DNA of 64,000 nucleotides from Achromobacter sp. Root83 (GCF_001428845.1 NZ_LMIU01000024.1:64542-128541), one strand, 5' to 3'; numbered from the stretch's first letter, positions 16,240 to 26,161 are shown. The notes: generated by a model from the sequence alone, not told the origin. Numbers and translations are program-made.

Positions 16240-18828
16240 CTACAGCGGCCGGGCCGTCACCGAGCCCGGGCTGTTGACGGCGCTGGCGCGCGCGCCGTCG
16301 GGGTCGACGCCAGCCGCGGGCAGGGCGGGCGCCTGCGGCGCGCTGGCGGCGGGCGCGTTGCCGGCCTGCGGCACGGGGATCGGCATCAACGGCGGCTGGA
16401 CGGCGCTGTCCGGCGGGGCCATGGCGCCGCCCGGGGGCAGCGGCTTGACCGAGGTGTCGACGCCATCGGTGGAGCGGTTGTTGTTCAGGAAGTCGGTCAG
16501 TGCGTCGCCAGAGGACAGGTCCAGCGAAGCCACCGCCTGGCCGGGCGGGAACTCGGCGAAGAAGTACTCGCCGTTGTCCACCAGCAGGCCGTCGGGACGG
16601 GGCGCGGGCTTGGTTTCGGGCACGCCCTTCAGGACCGGCTGCATGTAGTCCAGCCAGGTGCTCAGCGCGAGGCCGCTGCCGAATTCATTGGTGCCCAGCG
16701 ATTTGGGCTGATCGAAGCCCATCCACACCGTGGTGGCCAGATTGCCCGAGAAGCCCGAGAACCAGACGTCCACGGCATCGTTGGTGGTGCCGGTCTTGCC
16801 GCCGATGTCGTTGCGCTTGAGTACCTGGTGCGCGCGGGCGGCGGTGCCGTTGACCGTGACGCCGCGCAGGATGTCGTCCATGACCCAGGCGGTGCGCGGG
16901 TCGATGGCGCGCGCCTCGGCGTCGCCGGCGACGACGGGCTGCGCCTGCATCAGCACCTTGCCGGAGCGGTCGGTGACGTGGTCGACCAGATAGGGCGTGA
17001 CGCGGTAGCCGCCGTTGGCGAAGACGCTGTAGCCGTTGGCGACCTGCAGCGGCGTGGCTCCCCCGGCGCCCAGCGCCAGCGGCAGGACGGCGGGCCAGCG
17101 CGACTTGTCGAAGCCGAAGCGGGTGAGATAGTCCTGCGCGTACTGCGGCGAGATCGCCTGCAGGATGCGGATCGACACCATGTTCTTCGAGCGCATCAGG
17201 CCCTGGCGCAGGGTCAGCATGGGTTCGTACTGGTTGCCGTCGTTCTTGGGCTGCCAGGCCTTGGAGCCGGTCTGCTCGGCCGTCAGCATGAAGGGCTGGT
17301 CCGAGATCTGCGTGGCGGGCGTGAAGCCGCGTTCCAGGGCGGCCGCGTAGACGAAGGGCTTGATGTTGGAACCGGGCTGACGCCAGGCCTGCGTCACGCG
17401 GTTGAAGGTGCCGCGGTTGTAGTCGAAGCCGCCGATCATGGCGCGGATGGCGCCGTCCTGCGGAACCATGGACACCAGCGCGGCCTGCAGCGCGGGCATG
17501 TTGATGATTTCCCAGTGGTCGCCGGTTTTGTGGATATAGACCACCGAACCGCGGCGGATGCGCTGGCTGTTGCTGGCCTTGGGGTTCAGGGCCCGGGCGA
17601 CGACGGCCAGGGCTTTCTTGTCGGAGATCGTGATGATGTCGCGCGCGCTGCGCGCCACGGTGACTTCGGTGGGGCTGGCGGCCAGCACCACGGCGGCGAG
17701 CAGGTCTTCGCTGTCGGGCGTCTTTTCCTGCACCCCGTCCAGGATCTCGTCCAGCGCCGGCGCGTCCTTTTCGACGTCGTCGGGCAGGTCGATCTGGTCT
17801 TCCGGTCCGGGGTAGACGGCGCGGCGCGTGTAATCCATGACGCCGTCGCGCACCGCGCGGTAGGCGGCTTCCTGCGCCTTGGAGTCGATCGTCGTATAGA
17901 CGTCGATGCCCTTGGAATAGGTGTCCTCCTGGAACACGCCATACATGAGCTGGCGGGCAAGTTCGGCGGGGTAATCGCCATGCACGGCGAAGCCGCGCGC
18001 GCTGGTGCCGTCCGCGCCGCGGATGGTCAGGCGTTCCTTCAACGCTTCGTCGGCCTGTTCGGGCGTCAGGTAGCCCAGCGTCTTCATGCGGCCCAGCACA
18101 TAGTGCTGGCGGATCTCGGCGCGCGGGTAGTTGGTGATGGGGTTGAAGCGCGACGGGGCCTTGGGCACGCCGGCCAGCATGGCGGCCTCGGCGGCGGTGA
18201 CTTCGGACAGGGGCTTGCCGAAGTACGTGCGCGAGGCGGCCGCGAAACCATAGGCGCGGTGGCCCAGGTAGATCTGGTTCATGTAGAGCTCGAGGATCTG
18301 GTCCTTGGTGAGCTGGGATTCGATCTTGAACGTCAGCAGCAGTTCGTAGAACTTGCGCGAATAGGTCTTTTCCGACGACAGGTAGAAGTTGCGCGCGACC
18401 TGCATGGTGATCGTGCTGCCGCCCTGCGTCTTGGATCCCTTGACCAGGTTGGTCAGCACGGCGCGTGCCACGCCCATCCAGTCGACGCCGCCGTGGCTGT
18501 AGAAGCCGTCGTCCTCGGCCGCCAGCACCGCCTGCCGCATCACGGGGGGAATCTCGTCAAAGCGCAGCACGTTGCGGTGCTCTTCGCCGTATTCGCCGAT
18601 CAGCACCTTGTCCGCCGTGTAGATGCGCAGAGGCACGCGCGGGCGGTAGTCGGTCATGGCGTGCAGGTCGGGCAGGCTGGGCCATGCCAGAGCCAGCGCC
18701 AGGCCGATCAGGACGGCTCCGCACACGGCGGCTCCGGCCGCGGCGATGCTCGCTTTGACCAGGAGACGTTTCCAGGGAAGGCCCGATTTGCCGCCCGGGG
18801 TGGCGGTGGATTGCTGGGGGGTGCTCAT
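16240..18828 (-). CDS. mrcA: Penicillin-binding protein 1A
   Basis: An 862-residue bifunctional class A PBP. A single N-terminal transmembrane anchor (about residues 21-50) precedes the glycosyltransferase (GT51) domain with catalytic Glu105 in AAEDDGFYSHGG and the GGSTITMQVARN motif. Further on comes a transpeptidase domain with the SxxK site GSNIKPF, an SxN-type SKN and KTGTTNDAVDVWF. A Pro/Ala-rich tail (last 60 residues) is probably disordered. It polymerises and cross-links peptidoglycan in the periplasm. The usual neighbours (pil genes, aroK) are absent here. Confidence 0.95.
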   Translation of the reverse strand: MSTPQQSTATPGGKSGLPWKRLLVKASIAAAGAAVCGAVLIGLALALAWPSLPDLHAMTDYRPRVPLRIYTADKVLIGEYGEEHRNVLRFDEIPPVMRQAVLAAEDDGFYSHGGVDWMGVARAVLTNLVKGSKTQGGSTITMQVARNFYLSSEKTYSRKFYELLLTFKIESQLTKDQILELYMNQIYLGHRAYGFAAASRTYFGKPLSEVTAAEAAMLAGVPKAPSRFNPITNYPRAEIRQHYVLGRMKTLGYLTPEQADEALKERLTIRGADGTSARGFAVHGDYPAELARQLMYGVFQEDTYSKGIDVYTTIDSKAQEAAYRAVRDGVMDYTRRAVYPGPEDQIDLPDDVEKDAPALDEILDGVQEKTPDSEDLLAAVVLAASPTEVTVARSARDIITISDKKALAVVARALNPKASNSQRIRRGSVVYIHKTGDHWEIINMPALQAALVSMVPQDGAIRAMIGGFDYNRGTFNRVTQAWRQPGSNIKPFVYAAALERGFTPATQISDQPFMLTAEQTGSKAWQPKNDGNQYEPMLTLRQGLMRSKNMVSIRILQAISPQYAQDYLTRFGFDKSRWPAVLPLALGAGGATPLQVANGYSVFANGGYRVTPYLVDHVTDRSGKVLMQAQPVVAGDAEARAIDPRTAWVMDDILRGVTVNGTAARAHQVLKRNDIGGKTGTTNDAVDVWFSGFSGNLATTVWMGFDQPKSLGTNEFGSGLALSTWLDYMQPVLKGVPETKPAPRPDGLLVDNGEYFFAEFPPGQAVASLDLSSGDALTDFLNNNRSTDGVDTSVKPLPPGGAMAPPDSAVQPPLMPIPVPQAGNAPAASAPQAPALPAAGVDPDGARASAVNSPGSVTARPL

Positions 18829-19081
18829 TGCAGGCGATTCTAGGGCAGAACGTTATAGACCGCCCAGGGCCCGATAAGGTTTCAGTAACCAAATCTGCCG
18901 GCGGGGCGATGCGGGGCGATCTGCCGATCAAATAAAGGGACGGGCTTCAGGACAGGCGGGCTGCGGAATTCAGGGGGGGCGGGGGATACCTACGCCCGTT
19001 GCACGCGCCCGTTGCACGCGCCCTGAACTGTATTGCGCGCGGTGACAAACGGCAAGCGCCGTCGCGGCCGCCGTCGGCTTG

Positions 19082-19915
19082 TCAGCCGCTGTGCAGAGGC
19101 GCAACCGATGTGGGGACGGATTGCAGGTAGCGTTGGGGCGGGGCGCCCAGGGCGCGGTGGAACATGGCGGAGAATGCGCTGGCGCTGCGATAGCCCAGGT
19201 CGGCGGCGATGCGCGCCACCGGCACGCCGAGCGACAGCCTGCAGACGGCATCCGCCAGCCGCACCTGCTGCACCCATTGCCGATAGTTCAGGCCCAGTTC
19301 GGACTGGAACAGGCGGATCAGCGTGCGCGCGCTGGCGCCGACCTCGCTGCCCCAGGTTTCGATGCCGCGCTGCAGGCCGGGCTGGTCCAGGATCGCCGTG
19401 CAGATGGTTTGCAGGCGGCGGTCGCGCGGCCAGGGAATCTGGATGGGCACCACGCGGGCGGCGGAGAGTTCGGCAAGAATCAGTGCGGCGATCTGCTCCG
19501 CGCGGCCTTCCAGCGGGTAGTCGATGGGCTCCGCGGTCAGCGCCAGGATCAGTTCGCGCAACAGCCCGCTGACTTCGATCACCTGGCATTGCGGCCAATA
19601 GCCTTGCGCGGCGTCGGCCTGGATGTACAGCGAACGCATGGATACCGCGCCCACCATGTCCACGCCGTGCGGCACACCGGCCGGCACCCACAGCGCGCGC
19701 AGCGGCGGCAGCGCCCAGAACCCGCTGGGCGTCGTGACGCGCATCACGCCTTCTACCGCGTAGATGAGCTGGGCCCTGGGGTGCGAATGGGCGCCCGTCT
19801 GGGCGCCGGCGGAAAATTCCTTGGCCATGGCCGTGACCACGCGCGGCCGATCCTGGTAATCCAGGGCATTGATGCTGCGGGCGGGGTCGAGCGCGGCGGC
19901 GTGGCGGAGGGGCAT
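19082..19915 (-). CDS. AraC family transcriptional regulator
   Basis: A 277-residue protein with an N-terminal cupin-type sensor domain (HSHPRAQLIYAVEG and WVPAGVPHGVD, about residues 35-90). The C terminus is a two-HTH AraC DNA-binding domain (ARTLIRLFQSELGLNYRQWV and IAADLGYRSASAFSAMFHRA). Start at 19915 (MPLRHAA) is chosen; longer frames extend into GC-rich non-homologous sequence. It is divergent from an MFS exporter, which it probably controls. Confidence 0.88.
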   Translation of the reverse strand: MPLRHAAALDPARSINALDYQDRPRVVTAMAKEFSAGAQTGAHSHPRAQLIYAVEGVMRVTTPSGFWALPPLRALWVPAGVPHGVDMVGAVSMRSLYIQADAAQGYWPQCQVIEVSGLLRELILALTAEPIDYPLEGRAEQIAALILAELSAARVVPIQIPWPRDRRLQTICTAILDQPGLQRGIETWGSEVGASARTLIRLFQSELGLNYRQWVQQVRLADAVCRLSLGVPVARIAADLGYRSASAFSAMFHRALGAPPQRYLQSVPTSVAPLHSG

Positions 19916-20079
19916 GAGTGTCACTTCCGGCGAAAGTATCAGGGGAAAGGTGAAAGTGCGATGCCCGTATTTTGTCACTTTCGCGACGAAAATTGGCAGA
20001 TGGCTCCGGGCGCGCATTCCTACACTATCGGCAGGTCCCGGCAGCGCGCCGGGCAGGCCATCCTCTACGTGTGCGACCC

Positions 20080-21339
20080 ATGAACTCCGCCCAGAATCCC
20101 GCCGCCGGCGTCCCCGGCGGCCATGTTCCCCCCGCCGCAACCCCCACCGACCCGGCGGCTGCCTCGGATCCGTCCACCGCCTTCAAGGTGCTGGGCGCGA
20201 TCAGCGTGGCGCATCTGATGAACGACATGATCCAGTCGATCCTGTTGGCCATCTACCCCATGCTGAAGGACTCTTTCAGCCTGACGTTCACGCAGATCGG
20301 GCTGATCACGCTGGTCTACCAGTTGGCTGCGTCGTTGCTGCAACCCTTCATCGGCTTCTATACCGACCGTCATCCCAAGCCGTATTCGCTGCCGGTGGGC
20401 ATGGGATTCACGCTGCTCGGCCTGCTGCTGCTGTCGGTGGCGCCGTCGTTCGGCTGGCTGCTGGTGGCCGCGGTCCTGGTGGGCACGGGCTCATCGGTCT
20501 TCCATCCCGAATCGTCGCGCGTCGCGCGCATGGCCTCGGGCGGGCGGCACGGGCTGGCGCAATCGCTGTTCCAGGTGGGCGGCAACGTGGGGTCGGCCCT
20601 GGGACCTCTGCTGGCGGCGCTGTTCATCATTCCGCACGGGCAGGGCAGCGTTGCCTGGTTTTCTCTGGCGGCCTTGTTCGGCATGGTGGTGCTGACCGGC
20701 ATCGGCCGCTGGTACAGCGCCAACCGCGTGTTGCTCAAGCCGCGCGCGCGCCGCGAGGCCGCCGGCAACGGGCTGTCGCGCAATCAGGTGCTGGGCGCGT
20801 TAGGCGTGCTGGGCGTGCTGGTGTTTTCCAAGTACTTCTACCTGGCCAGCCTGAACAGTTATTTCACGTTCTACCTGATCGACAAGTTCGCGCTGTCGGT
20901 GCGCGAGGCTCAACTCTATCTGTTCCTGTTTCTGGCCGCCGTGGCGGTGGGCACGGTGGTGGGCGGGCCGGTCGGCGACCGGATCGGCCGCAAGATCGTG
21001 ATCTGGGTGTCCATCCTGGGCGTCGCCCCGTTCACGCTGATGCTGCCGCACGCCAACCTGTTCTGGACGGGCGTGCTGGTGGTGATCATCGGCGTGGTGC
21101 TGGCATCGGCATTTTCGGCGATCGTGGTCTATGCCCAGGAACTGGTGCCCGGCAAGGTGGGCATGATCGCCGGCCTGTTTTTCGGCTTCGCCTTCGGCAT
21201 GGGCGGACTTGGGGCGGCGGCGCTGGGCCGGCTGGCTGACGCCACCAGCATCGGCTATGTGTACCAGGTTTGCGCCTATCTGCCCTTGCTGGGGGTGGTG
21301 GCGATCCTGTTGCCCAAGGTGGGAAAGACGCGGGCCTAG
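20080..21339 (+). CDS. MFS transporter, fosmidomycin-resistance (Fsr) type
   Basis: A 419-residue major facilitator with a Pro/Ala-rich cytoplasmic N-terminal tail (about 35 residues) and about twelve transmembrane segments. SVAHLMNDMIQS in TM1, FYTDRHPKPYSLP after TM2 and the GSSVFHPESSRVARMAS motif are characteristic of the Fsr/fosmidomycin resistance subfamily. It probably exports a small toxic compound or metabolite. The AraC gene divergent from it is the likely regulator. Confidence 0.88.
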   Translation: MNSAQNPAAGVPGGHVPPAATPTDPAAASDPSTAFKVLGAISVAHLMNDMIQSILLAIYPMLKDSFSLTFTQIGLITLVYQLAASLLQPFIGFYTDRHPKPYSLPVGMGFTLLGLLLLSVAPSFGWLLVAAVLVGTGSSVFHPESSRVARMASGGRHGLAQSLFQVGGNVGSALGPLLAALFIIPHGQGSVAWFSLAALFGMVVLTGIGRWYSANRVLLKPRARREAAGNGLSRNQVLGALGVLGVLVFSKYFYLASLNSYFTFYLIDKFALSVREAQLYLFLFLAAVAVGTVVGGPVGDRIGRKIVIWVSILGVAPFTLMLPHANLFWTGVLVVIIGVVLASAFSAIVVYAQELVPGKVGMIAGLFFGFAFGMGGLGAAALGRLADATSIGYVYQVCAYLPLLGVVAILLPKVGKTRA

Positions 21340-21864
21340 GGGCGCGATCGAACGTTTGATTGAGGCCCGCGCGGCGCCCGCCCCGCGGGCATGTGCATTC
21401 CCGCAACGGGAGTGCATGAAGGGTACGCGTCAGGCTGGCCGGGCGCGCTCGGGGCGGTCGGATGGCGTTTTCGCGGCGCTTTGGTGGCGCCTTGGTGCGG
21501 GACCTGACGGGCGGACCTGACGGCGTGCTCACGGCGCCTGGGTGGCCTTCGCGTCGCATCGGGCAGGGTGAACCCTGTCCCTGGCCAAGTTAACTGTCAA
21601 TTACTGCAAAGAGAACATCACCTGGCGCCAGCCTTGTCGTATCCTGTTCGCATGCCGTGCAATCGTCTTGGCGCGGGCAGTAAAGGTTCAGGACGGACAG
21701 ACATGCGTTGCCTCATGGCCTCGTGCATGAAGAGGTCTTTTCGTCCTTCTGGTAACAAAAAGCATCAAAAATGCTTACGTGTAACGCGTTTCCTAGTGCG
21801 AACCCAGTGCAACAGCAGTTCCAAGCGACGGAGAGGGTCCACAAGGCCCGAGCCGGCATAAACC
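21340..21864. other. 525-base intergenic region
   Basis: No convincing gene is seen. The first 260 bases are GC-rich and lack a T-run terminator. The second half is more AT-rich and contains a short hairpin AAGCAT-CAAAA-ATGCTT at 21760-21776. That half probably carries the promoter and leader of the diguanylate cyclase gene at 21865. A 97-codon frame at 21568-21861 has atypical composition and was rejected. Confidence 0.4.
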
Positions 21865-23142
21865 ATGACGACTTCCCTGTATTTTCTGGTGTGGGGCCTG
21901 GCGACGGCGTTGGCGCTGCCGTTGCTGCTGCCATTTCACGCCCGCGCCCTGGAGGGCGTTCCCGCATTCACGGCGGCGAACGCACTGGCTGTGCTGTCCC
22001 TGCTGGCATACGCCGCCGCCGAGATCGTTCCCCCCGGTGCCTATGTGATGGTGTCGAACGCGGCCTGGGTCTGCTCGGTTGCGTTGGTCTACATCGGGGT
22101 ACGGCAGTTCTTCGGATTGCGCCCGCATGTCTTGCGCACGGCCGTGCTGTGCGCGCTCTGTGCGGCCGGGCTGGCGGTGCTGCTGTACCGGAGCGACGAC
22201 CTGGCGGCGCGCCTTGTGCTGTTTTCGGTCTATACCTGTGTGCTGATGGCGGCGACGGCCAGGGTCATCTTCCGGCAGCGCAAACGCATCCAGACGGGGG
22301 GCGTGGTGCTCTATCTGCTGCTGGCGGTCCTTGCGCTGGCCGCGTTGCACGCCTTGCGCATATTTGTCTACGGCACGGGGGTGGCAACGCCCATGTCGCT
22401 GCTGCAGCCATCGGCCTGGGGCCTGTTTTTCATTGTCTGCGGGTCGGTCACCGTGCCGGCGCTGTTTTTGGCGCTGCTGCTCCTGATCCAGACCTGCCAG
22501 TCGGAAAAAATGCAGGCAGCGCTGACGTTCGACAGCCTGACCCAGGCGTACTCGCGCCGCAGCATCCTGGATGAACTGGAGCGCGAGCTGCAGCGCTGCG
22601 AACGCTCCGGGGGCCGGCTGGCGGTGCTGGTGCTGGACATCGATCACTTCAAGTCCATCAACGACCGCTACGGCCATGCGGCCGGCGATACCGCGCTGCG
22701 CCACTACGCGCAGGTCGTGCAGAACGCCGTGCGCGCAAGCGACCGCTTTGGCCGATTGGGCGGCGAGGAATTCGTGCTGCTGATGTACGACTGTGATGCG
22801 GCCAGCGCGCTGGTGCACGCGCAGCGCGTCTGCGATGCCCTGCGCGATACGCCCCTGTACCTGCAGGGGCTGGAAGTGCCGATGACCACCAGCGGCGGAC
22901 TGGCCTCGTATCAGCCGGCGGATAGCGCGGACGGCATTCTGGCCCGCGCCGACGTGGCGCTGTATCAGGCCAAGGAGCAGGGGCGTGACCGCGTGGTGAT
23001 GGCCCGGAGCGCGCGCGGCGCGGGCCGCGCGGCTGCGGGCGTGCCGGCATCGGCCCCGCACAACGCGCCGGCCCCGCACAACGCGCCGGCCCCGCACAAC
23101 GCGCCGGCGGGCGCTCCGCAAGCGGCGGGCACTACGGCTTGA
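21865..23142 (+). CDS. Membrane-bound diguanylate cyclase (GGDEF)
   Basis: A 425-residue protein. The N-terminal half has six to seven hydrophobic segments (about residues 5-210), and a cytoplasmic GGDEF domain follows (about 220-385). The active site is intact as GGEEF (in RFGRLGGEEFVLLMYD). The product-inhibition I-site RxxD (RASD) is present five residues upstream, so it should be an active, feedback-controlled c-di-GMP synthase. The C terminus carries three exact copies of a hexapeptide-type repeat (APHNAP). The 3' end overlaps the convergent S9 peptidase gene by 11 bases. Confidence 0.9.
   Translation: MTTSLYFLVWGLATALALPLLLPFHARALEGVPAFTAANALAVLSLLAYAAAEIVPPGAYVMVSNAAWVCSVALVYIGVRQFFGLRPHVLRTAVLCALCAAGLAVLLYRSDDLAARLVLFSVYTCVLMAATARVIFRQRKRIQTGGVVLYLLLAVLALAALHALRIFVYGTGVATPMSLLQPSAWGLFFIVCGSVTVPALFLALLLLIQTCQSEKMQAALTFDSLTQAYSRRSILDELERELQRCERSGGRLAVLVLDIDHFKSINDRYGHAAGDTALRHYAQVVQNAVRASDRFGRLGGEEFVLLMYDCDAASALVHAQRVCDALRDTPLYLQGLEVPMTTSGGLASYQPADSADGILARADVALYQAKEQGRDRVVMARSARGAGRAAAGVPASAPHNAPAPHNAPAPHNAPAGAPQAAGTTA
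23052..23105 (+). repeat. Three exact 18-bp tandem repeats inside the GGDEF gene
   Basis: The unit GGCCCCGCACAACGCGCC occurs three times head to tail (23052, 23070 and 23088) and encodes the six-residue period PAPHNA at the C-terminal tail of the diguanylate cyclase. Exact identity suggests recent expansion by slippage. Confidence 0.85.
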
Positions 23143-25039
23143 GGTGTTCCGTCAGGAACTTCTCCATGGCTTCGTAGAACTCGAACTTGTTCTCGTCGTT
23201 GTGGAAGCCGTGGCCCTCGTTGTCCTTGACCATGTATTCCACGTCCACGCCGCGCGCCTTGAGCGCCGCGACCATCTGGTCGCTTTCGTCCTTGTTGACG
23301 CGGGGATCCTTGGCGCCCTGCGCCACGAACAGCGGGGTCTTGATCTTGTCCGCATGCATCGCGGGCGAGGTCGCGGCCAGGCGGTCATGGTCGCGTTCGG
23401 GGTCGCCCACCATGTCCTGCATTTTGTCCAGCATCGGCTTCCAGTACGGCGGAATGGACTTCATGAACGTGAACAGATTGGACACGCCCACATAATCGAC
23501 CGCCGCGGCATACAGGTCCGGCGTGAAGGCGACCCCCGCCAGCGTGGCGTAACCGCCGTAGCTGGCGCCATAGATGCCGATGCGCTTGGGGTCGGCGATG
23601 CCTTGCCCCACCAGCCATTGCACGCCGTCCGTGATGTCGTCCTGCATCTTCAGGCCCCATTGCCCGAAGCCGGCCTCCCAGAAGTCGCGGCCGTAGCCGG
23701 TGGATCCGCGGAAGTTCATCTGCAGCACGCAGAATCCTCGGTTGGCCAGGAATTGCACCTCGGGGTTGTAGCCCCAGCCGTCGCGTGCCCACGGGCCGCC
23801 GTGCGGGTTCACGATGCAGGCCAGGTTTTTGGGGTCGCGGCCGGCGGGCAGGGTCAGGTAGCCGTGTATGGTCCTGCCGTCGCGGCTTTGATAACTGATG
23901 GGCCGCACCCGCGACATGTCGGCTTCGGGAATGGCCGGATTCAGATCGGCCAGCTTGGTCAGCGTGTCGGCGGCGGCGTCGTAGATGTAGCGGGAACCCG
24001 GCGTGCGGTCGTTGTAGGCGGCGACGATGAACTTGTCTTCGTCGCGGTTGGCGCCCTGGATGACGAAATCGTATCCGCTCAACCTGGCGGCCAGCTTCTT
24101 GTTCAGGGCCTCGGTTTCGGCATCGAAGAACTTGTATTGCGGCTTGTCGGTCTGGTAGGAGGCCACCGTCAGCACGCGGCGCTTGCGCGAGAACGCGGCG
24201 CCGTCCAGGTCCACCGTGTCGGGCGTGAAGATTTCTTCTTCGGCGTCGGGGTTGGCCGGGTCGATGATCACCAGCGACAGCTTGTCGCGCCCGCGGTTGC
24301 TCAGCGCGTAGAGCCTCTTGTCGTCGAAGGTGAAGAATGCCGGGCTGACGCTGGTGCGGTAATCGGTGGTGATCAGGGGGCGGAAATCCGAGGCTTCGTC
24401 GTCGCGGTAGAGCAGGGCGGTGTTCAGCCCGTCGCTGGTGATGGCGGCGCGCACCTTGCCCGCGTGGTCGGTCTGCCAGCCGATGATGTTGCCGGGATTC
24501 TGCGCCACCAGCACGGCCGCGCCGGTGTGGACATTGACGCGATAGACGTCGAACACTTCGGGGTCGCGCTGGTTGTGGCTGATCAGGACGTGTTCGGGGT
24601 CGTCTTCGAGGTCGTCCTCGATGCCCGCGCGCACGCCCTCGTAGGGAGTCAGGTCGGTGATCGTGCCCGTCTTGGTGTTGACGGCCAGCACGTGGTAGTT
24701 CTCATCGCCGCCAAAATCCTTCTGGTACAGCACGACGTCCGCGCCCTTCCAGAAATAGGCGCTGATGTCGCGCGCGGTTTCGCGGGTGAGCTGGCGGGGC
24801 TCGCCCACCAGCTGGCTGCCCTGCAGCGGCTGGACGTAGATGTTCATGCGGGCGGGGTTGCCGTCGACGCTGGTGGGCTGCATGAAGGCGAGCGTCTGGC
24901 CGTCTTCCGACAGGCGGAAATAGCCGCGCTCCGGATTGCGGAAGAAGTCTTTCAGGGGATAGGCGCGGGGAGGCGGCTGCGTGGCGCAGGCACCCAGGGT
25001 GGCGCCTACGATGCTGGCGGCCAGGACGGTGCGCGTCAT
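23132..25039 (-). CDS. S9 family prolyl oligopeptidase-type lipoprotein
   Basis: A 635-residue serine peptidase. The N terminus has a lipoprotein signal with lipobox LGAC (about residues 15-18), so it is probably anchored in the membrane facing the periplasm. A beta-propeller region (residues about 40-380) precedes the alpha/beta hydrolase domain with nucleophile GASYGG, Asp in AQGAKDPRVN and His in EGHGFHNDEN. It would cleave short proline-containing peptides or act as an acylaminoacyl peptidase. An in-frame TTG at 25051 lies 6 bases after GGAGG and may be the true start, adding four residues (MFSF). Confidence 0.9.
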   Translation of the reverse strand: MTRTVLAASIVGATLGACATQPPPRAYPLKDFFRNPERGYFRLSEDGQTLAFMQPTSVDGNPARMNIYVQPLQGSQLVGEPRQLTRETARDISAYFWKGADVVLYQKDFGGDENYHVLAVNTKTGTITDLTPYEGVRAGIEDDLEDDPEHVLISHNQRDPEVFDVYRVNVHTGAAVLVAQNPGNIIGWQTDHAGKVRAAITSDGLNTALLYRDDEASDFRPLITTDYRTSVSPAFFTFDDKRLYALSNRGRDKLSLVIIDPANPDAEEEIFTPDTVDLDGAAFSRKRRVLTVASYQTDKPQYKFFDAETEALNKKLAARLSGYDFVIQGANRDEDKFIVAAYNDRTPGSRYIYDAAADTLTKLADLNPAIPEADMSRVRPISYQSRDGRTIHGYLTLPAGRDPKNLACIVNPHGGPWARDGWGYNPEVQFLANRGFCVLQMNFRGSTGYGRDFWEAGFGQWGLKMQDDITDGVQWLVGQGIADPKRIGIYGASYGGYATLAGVAFTPDLYAAAVDYVGVSNLFTFMKSIPPYWKPMLDKMQDMVGDPERDHDRLAATSPAMHADKIKTPLFVAQGAKDPRVNKDESDQMVAALKARGVDVEYMVKDNEGHGFHNDENKFEFYEAMEKFLTEHLKP

Positions 25040-25255
25040 GAATGAGAACAAGGGAAACCTCCGAGATGTCGATCCGCGTTGCGATGGGCGCGCTCGGGAC
25101 GAGGGGCGGACCGCCAGGCGTGGCGGACGGTCCGGCGGGCATGTGCCGGCGGCTCGCCGATAATGCCATAGCCGCGCGGGCGGTGTCGAACCCGGCCCCA
25201 CTTATGCCGTCAGGCCGTTTGCGGGATAATCGCGGCAATTCATCTGGAGATTTAC

Positions 25256-25720
25256 ATGTACAGGAATCTGGTCGCGGGACCGGCGCTGGCGCTGGCACTG
25301 GGCCTGACGGGCTGCTCGATAGGCATCTCGCAGGACAGCTCGTCGCCGCACAGCGAGTTCAAGAACGTGGCGGTGACCTTCAAGGATGCCTACGATACGG
25401 CGATCCGGCAGTCCAATGCGTGCCTGCGCAGCACCGACAACGCCTACCGCGTGGTGACCGACCTGAACGAAAGCGCGCAGTCCGGCGTGGTGCGGGTGCT
25501 GGCGCCTTATTCCGACAACGAGATGGCGCGGGTCGACCTGAAGGCGGCCAGCCCCAAGACCACGGACGTGCGGATCGTGATGTGGGGCAAGGGCACCTGG
25601 GACGCCGCCGCGATGCAGGCCATGCAGAACGCCATCTACTATGGCCTGGTGTCGTGCAGCGCGTACATGCCGCTGGACCCGCGCCCCAAGGTCAAGCCGT
25701 CGCGCGACCTGCCCGGTTAG
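25256..25720 (+). CDS. Putative lipoprotein of unknown function
   Basis: A 154-residue protein with a signal peptide and lipobox LTGC (about residues 17-20). The mature part has two cysteines (in NACLR and VSCSAY) that could form a disulfide. A TGGAGAT motif precedes the ATG. No domain is recognised. It is divergent from the S9 peptidase and convergent with the thioesterase. Confidence 0.75.
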   Translation: MYRNLVAGPALALALGLTGCSIGISQDSSSPHSEFKNVAVTFKDAYDTAIRQSNACLRSTDNAYRVVTDLNESAQSGVVRVLAPYSDNEMARVDLKAASPKTTDVRIVMWGKGTWDAAAMQAMQNAIYYGLVSCSAYMPLDPRPKVKPSRDLPG

Positions 25721-25738
25721 TGGCGGGCGCGTGCGGGT

Positions 25739-26161
25739 TCAGTCGCCGCCCGGACGGCGGCGGATGATCTTGAAGGTGGCGGTGGCGCGCGCCACCAGTT
25801 CGCCGTCGGCGCGCCGGATGTCGCCTTCACAGAAGGCGATGGAGGCGCCGCGGCGCAGGCAGCGCGCCTCGATGACCAGGTCGCCCGTGGCGGGGGACAG
25901 GAACGTGGTGTTCATGTCGATGGTGGCCATGCCTTCGGAAGCCTCCGCCGAGCCGCGCGCCGCGGCGCTCAGCGTGAAATCCAGCACGCTCATGAGCGTG
26001 CCCCCATGCACGTCGCCGCGGCTGTTGGTCAGGTCCTGGCGCCACGGCAGCGTGGTGCGCGCATAGGCGGGCGCGATGCTTTCGGGCACCAGGCCGATGA
26101 AATGCATGAAAGGAATGGTCAGGCCGAAGTAGTCGGTTTGGGTGGAAGCGGATGCAGTCAT
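25739..26161 (-). CDS. PaaI-type hotdog thioesterase
   Basis: A 140-residue hotdog-fold protein with the PaaI-like motif [21 protein letters not shown]; the HGG and following Asp are the usual active-site elements. The [20 protein letters not shown] strand is also family-like. It should hydrolyse acyl- or aryl-CoA esters. The start at 26161 (MTASAST) is chosen. An ATG at 26206 is also in frame but has no Shine-Dalgarno and lies in an AT-rich block that looks like the promoter shared with dinB. Confidence 0.82.
   Translation of the reverse strand: MTASASTQTDYFGLTIPFMHFIGLVPESIAPAYARTTLPWRQDLTNSRGDVHGGTLMSVLDFTLSAAARGSAEASEGMATIDMNTTFLSPATGDLVIEARCLRRGASIAFCEGDIRRADGELVARATATFKIIRRRPGGD

Noticed and set aside
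16828-18843. Long open frame of 671 codons antisense to mrcA
   Set aside because: It is the mirror of the PBP1A frame in high-GC DNA; composition is His/Gly/Arg/Val-rich and matches no family.
18994-19022. 13-bp direct repeat (GCCCGTTGCACGC, 2.3 copies) between the AraC gene and mrcA
   Set aside because: Too short and too few copies to suggest function.
21568-21861. 97-codon open frame before the diguanylate cyclase
   Set aside because: Basic, Cys/Ser/Arg-rich composition unlike real genes here, and no ribosome binding site or family match.
23144-25045. 633-codon open frame antisense to the S9 peptidase
   Set aside because: Shadow frame with atypical composition; the peptidase frame has all catalytic motifs.
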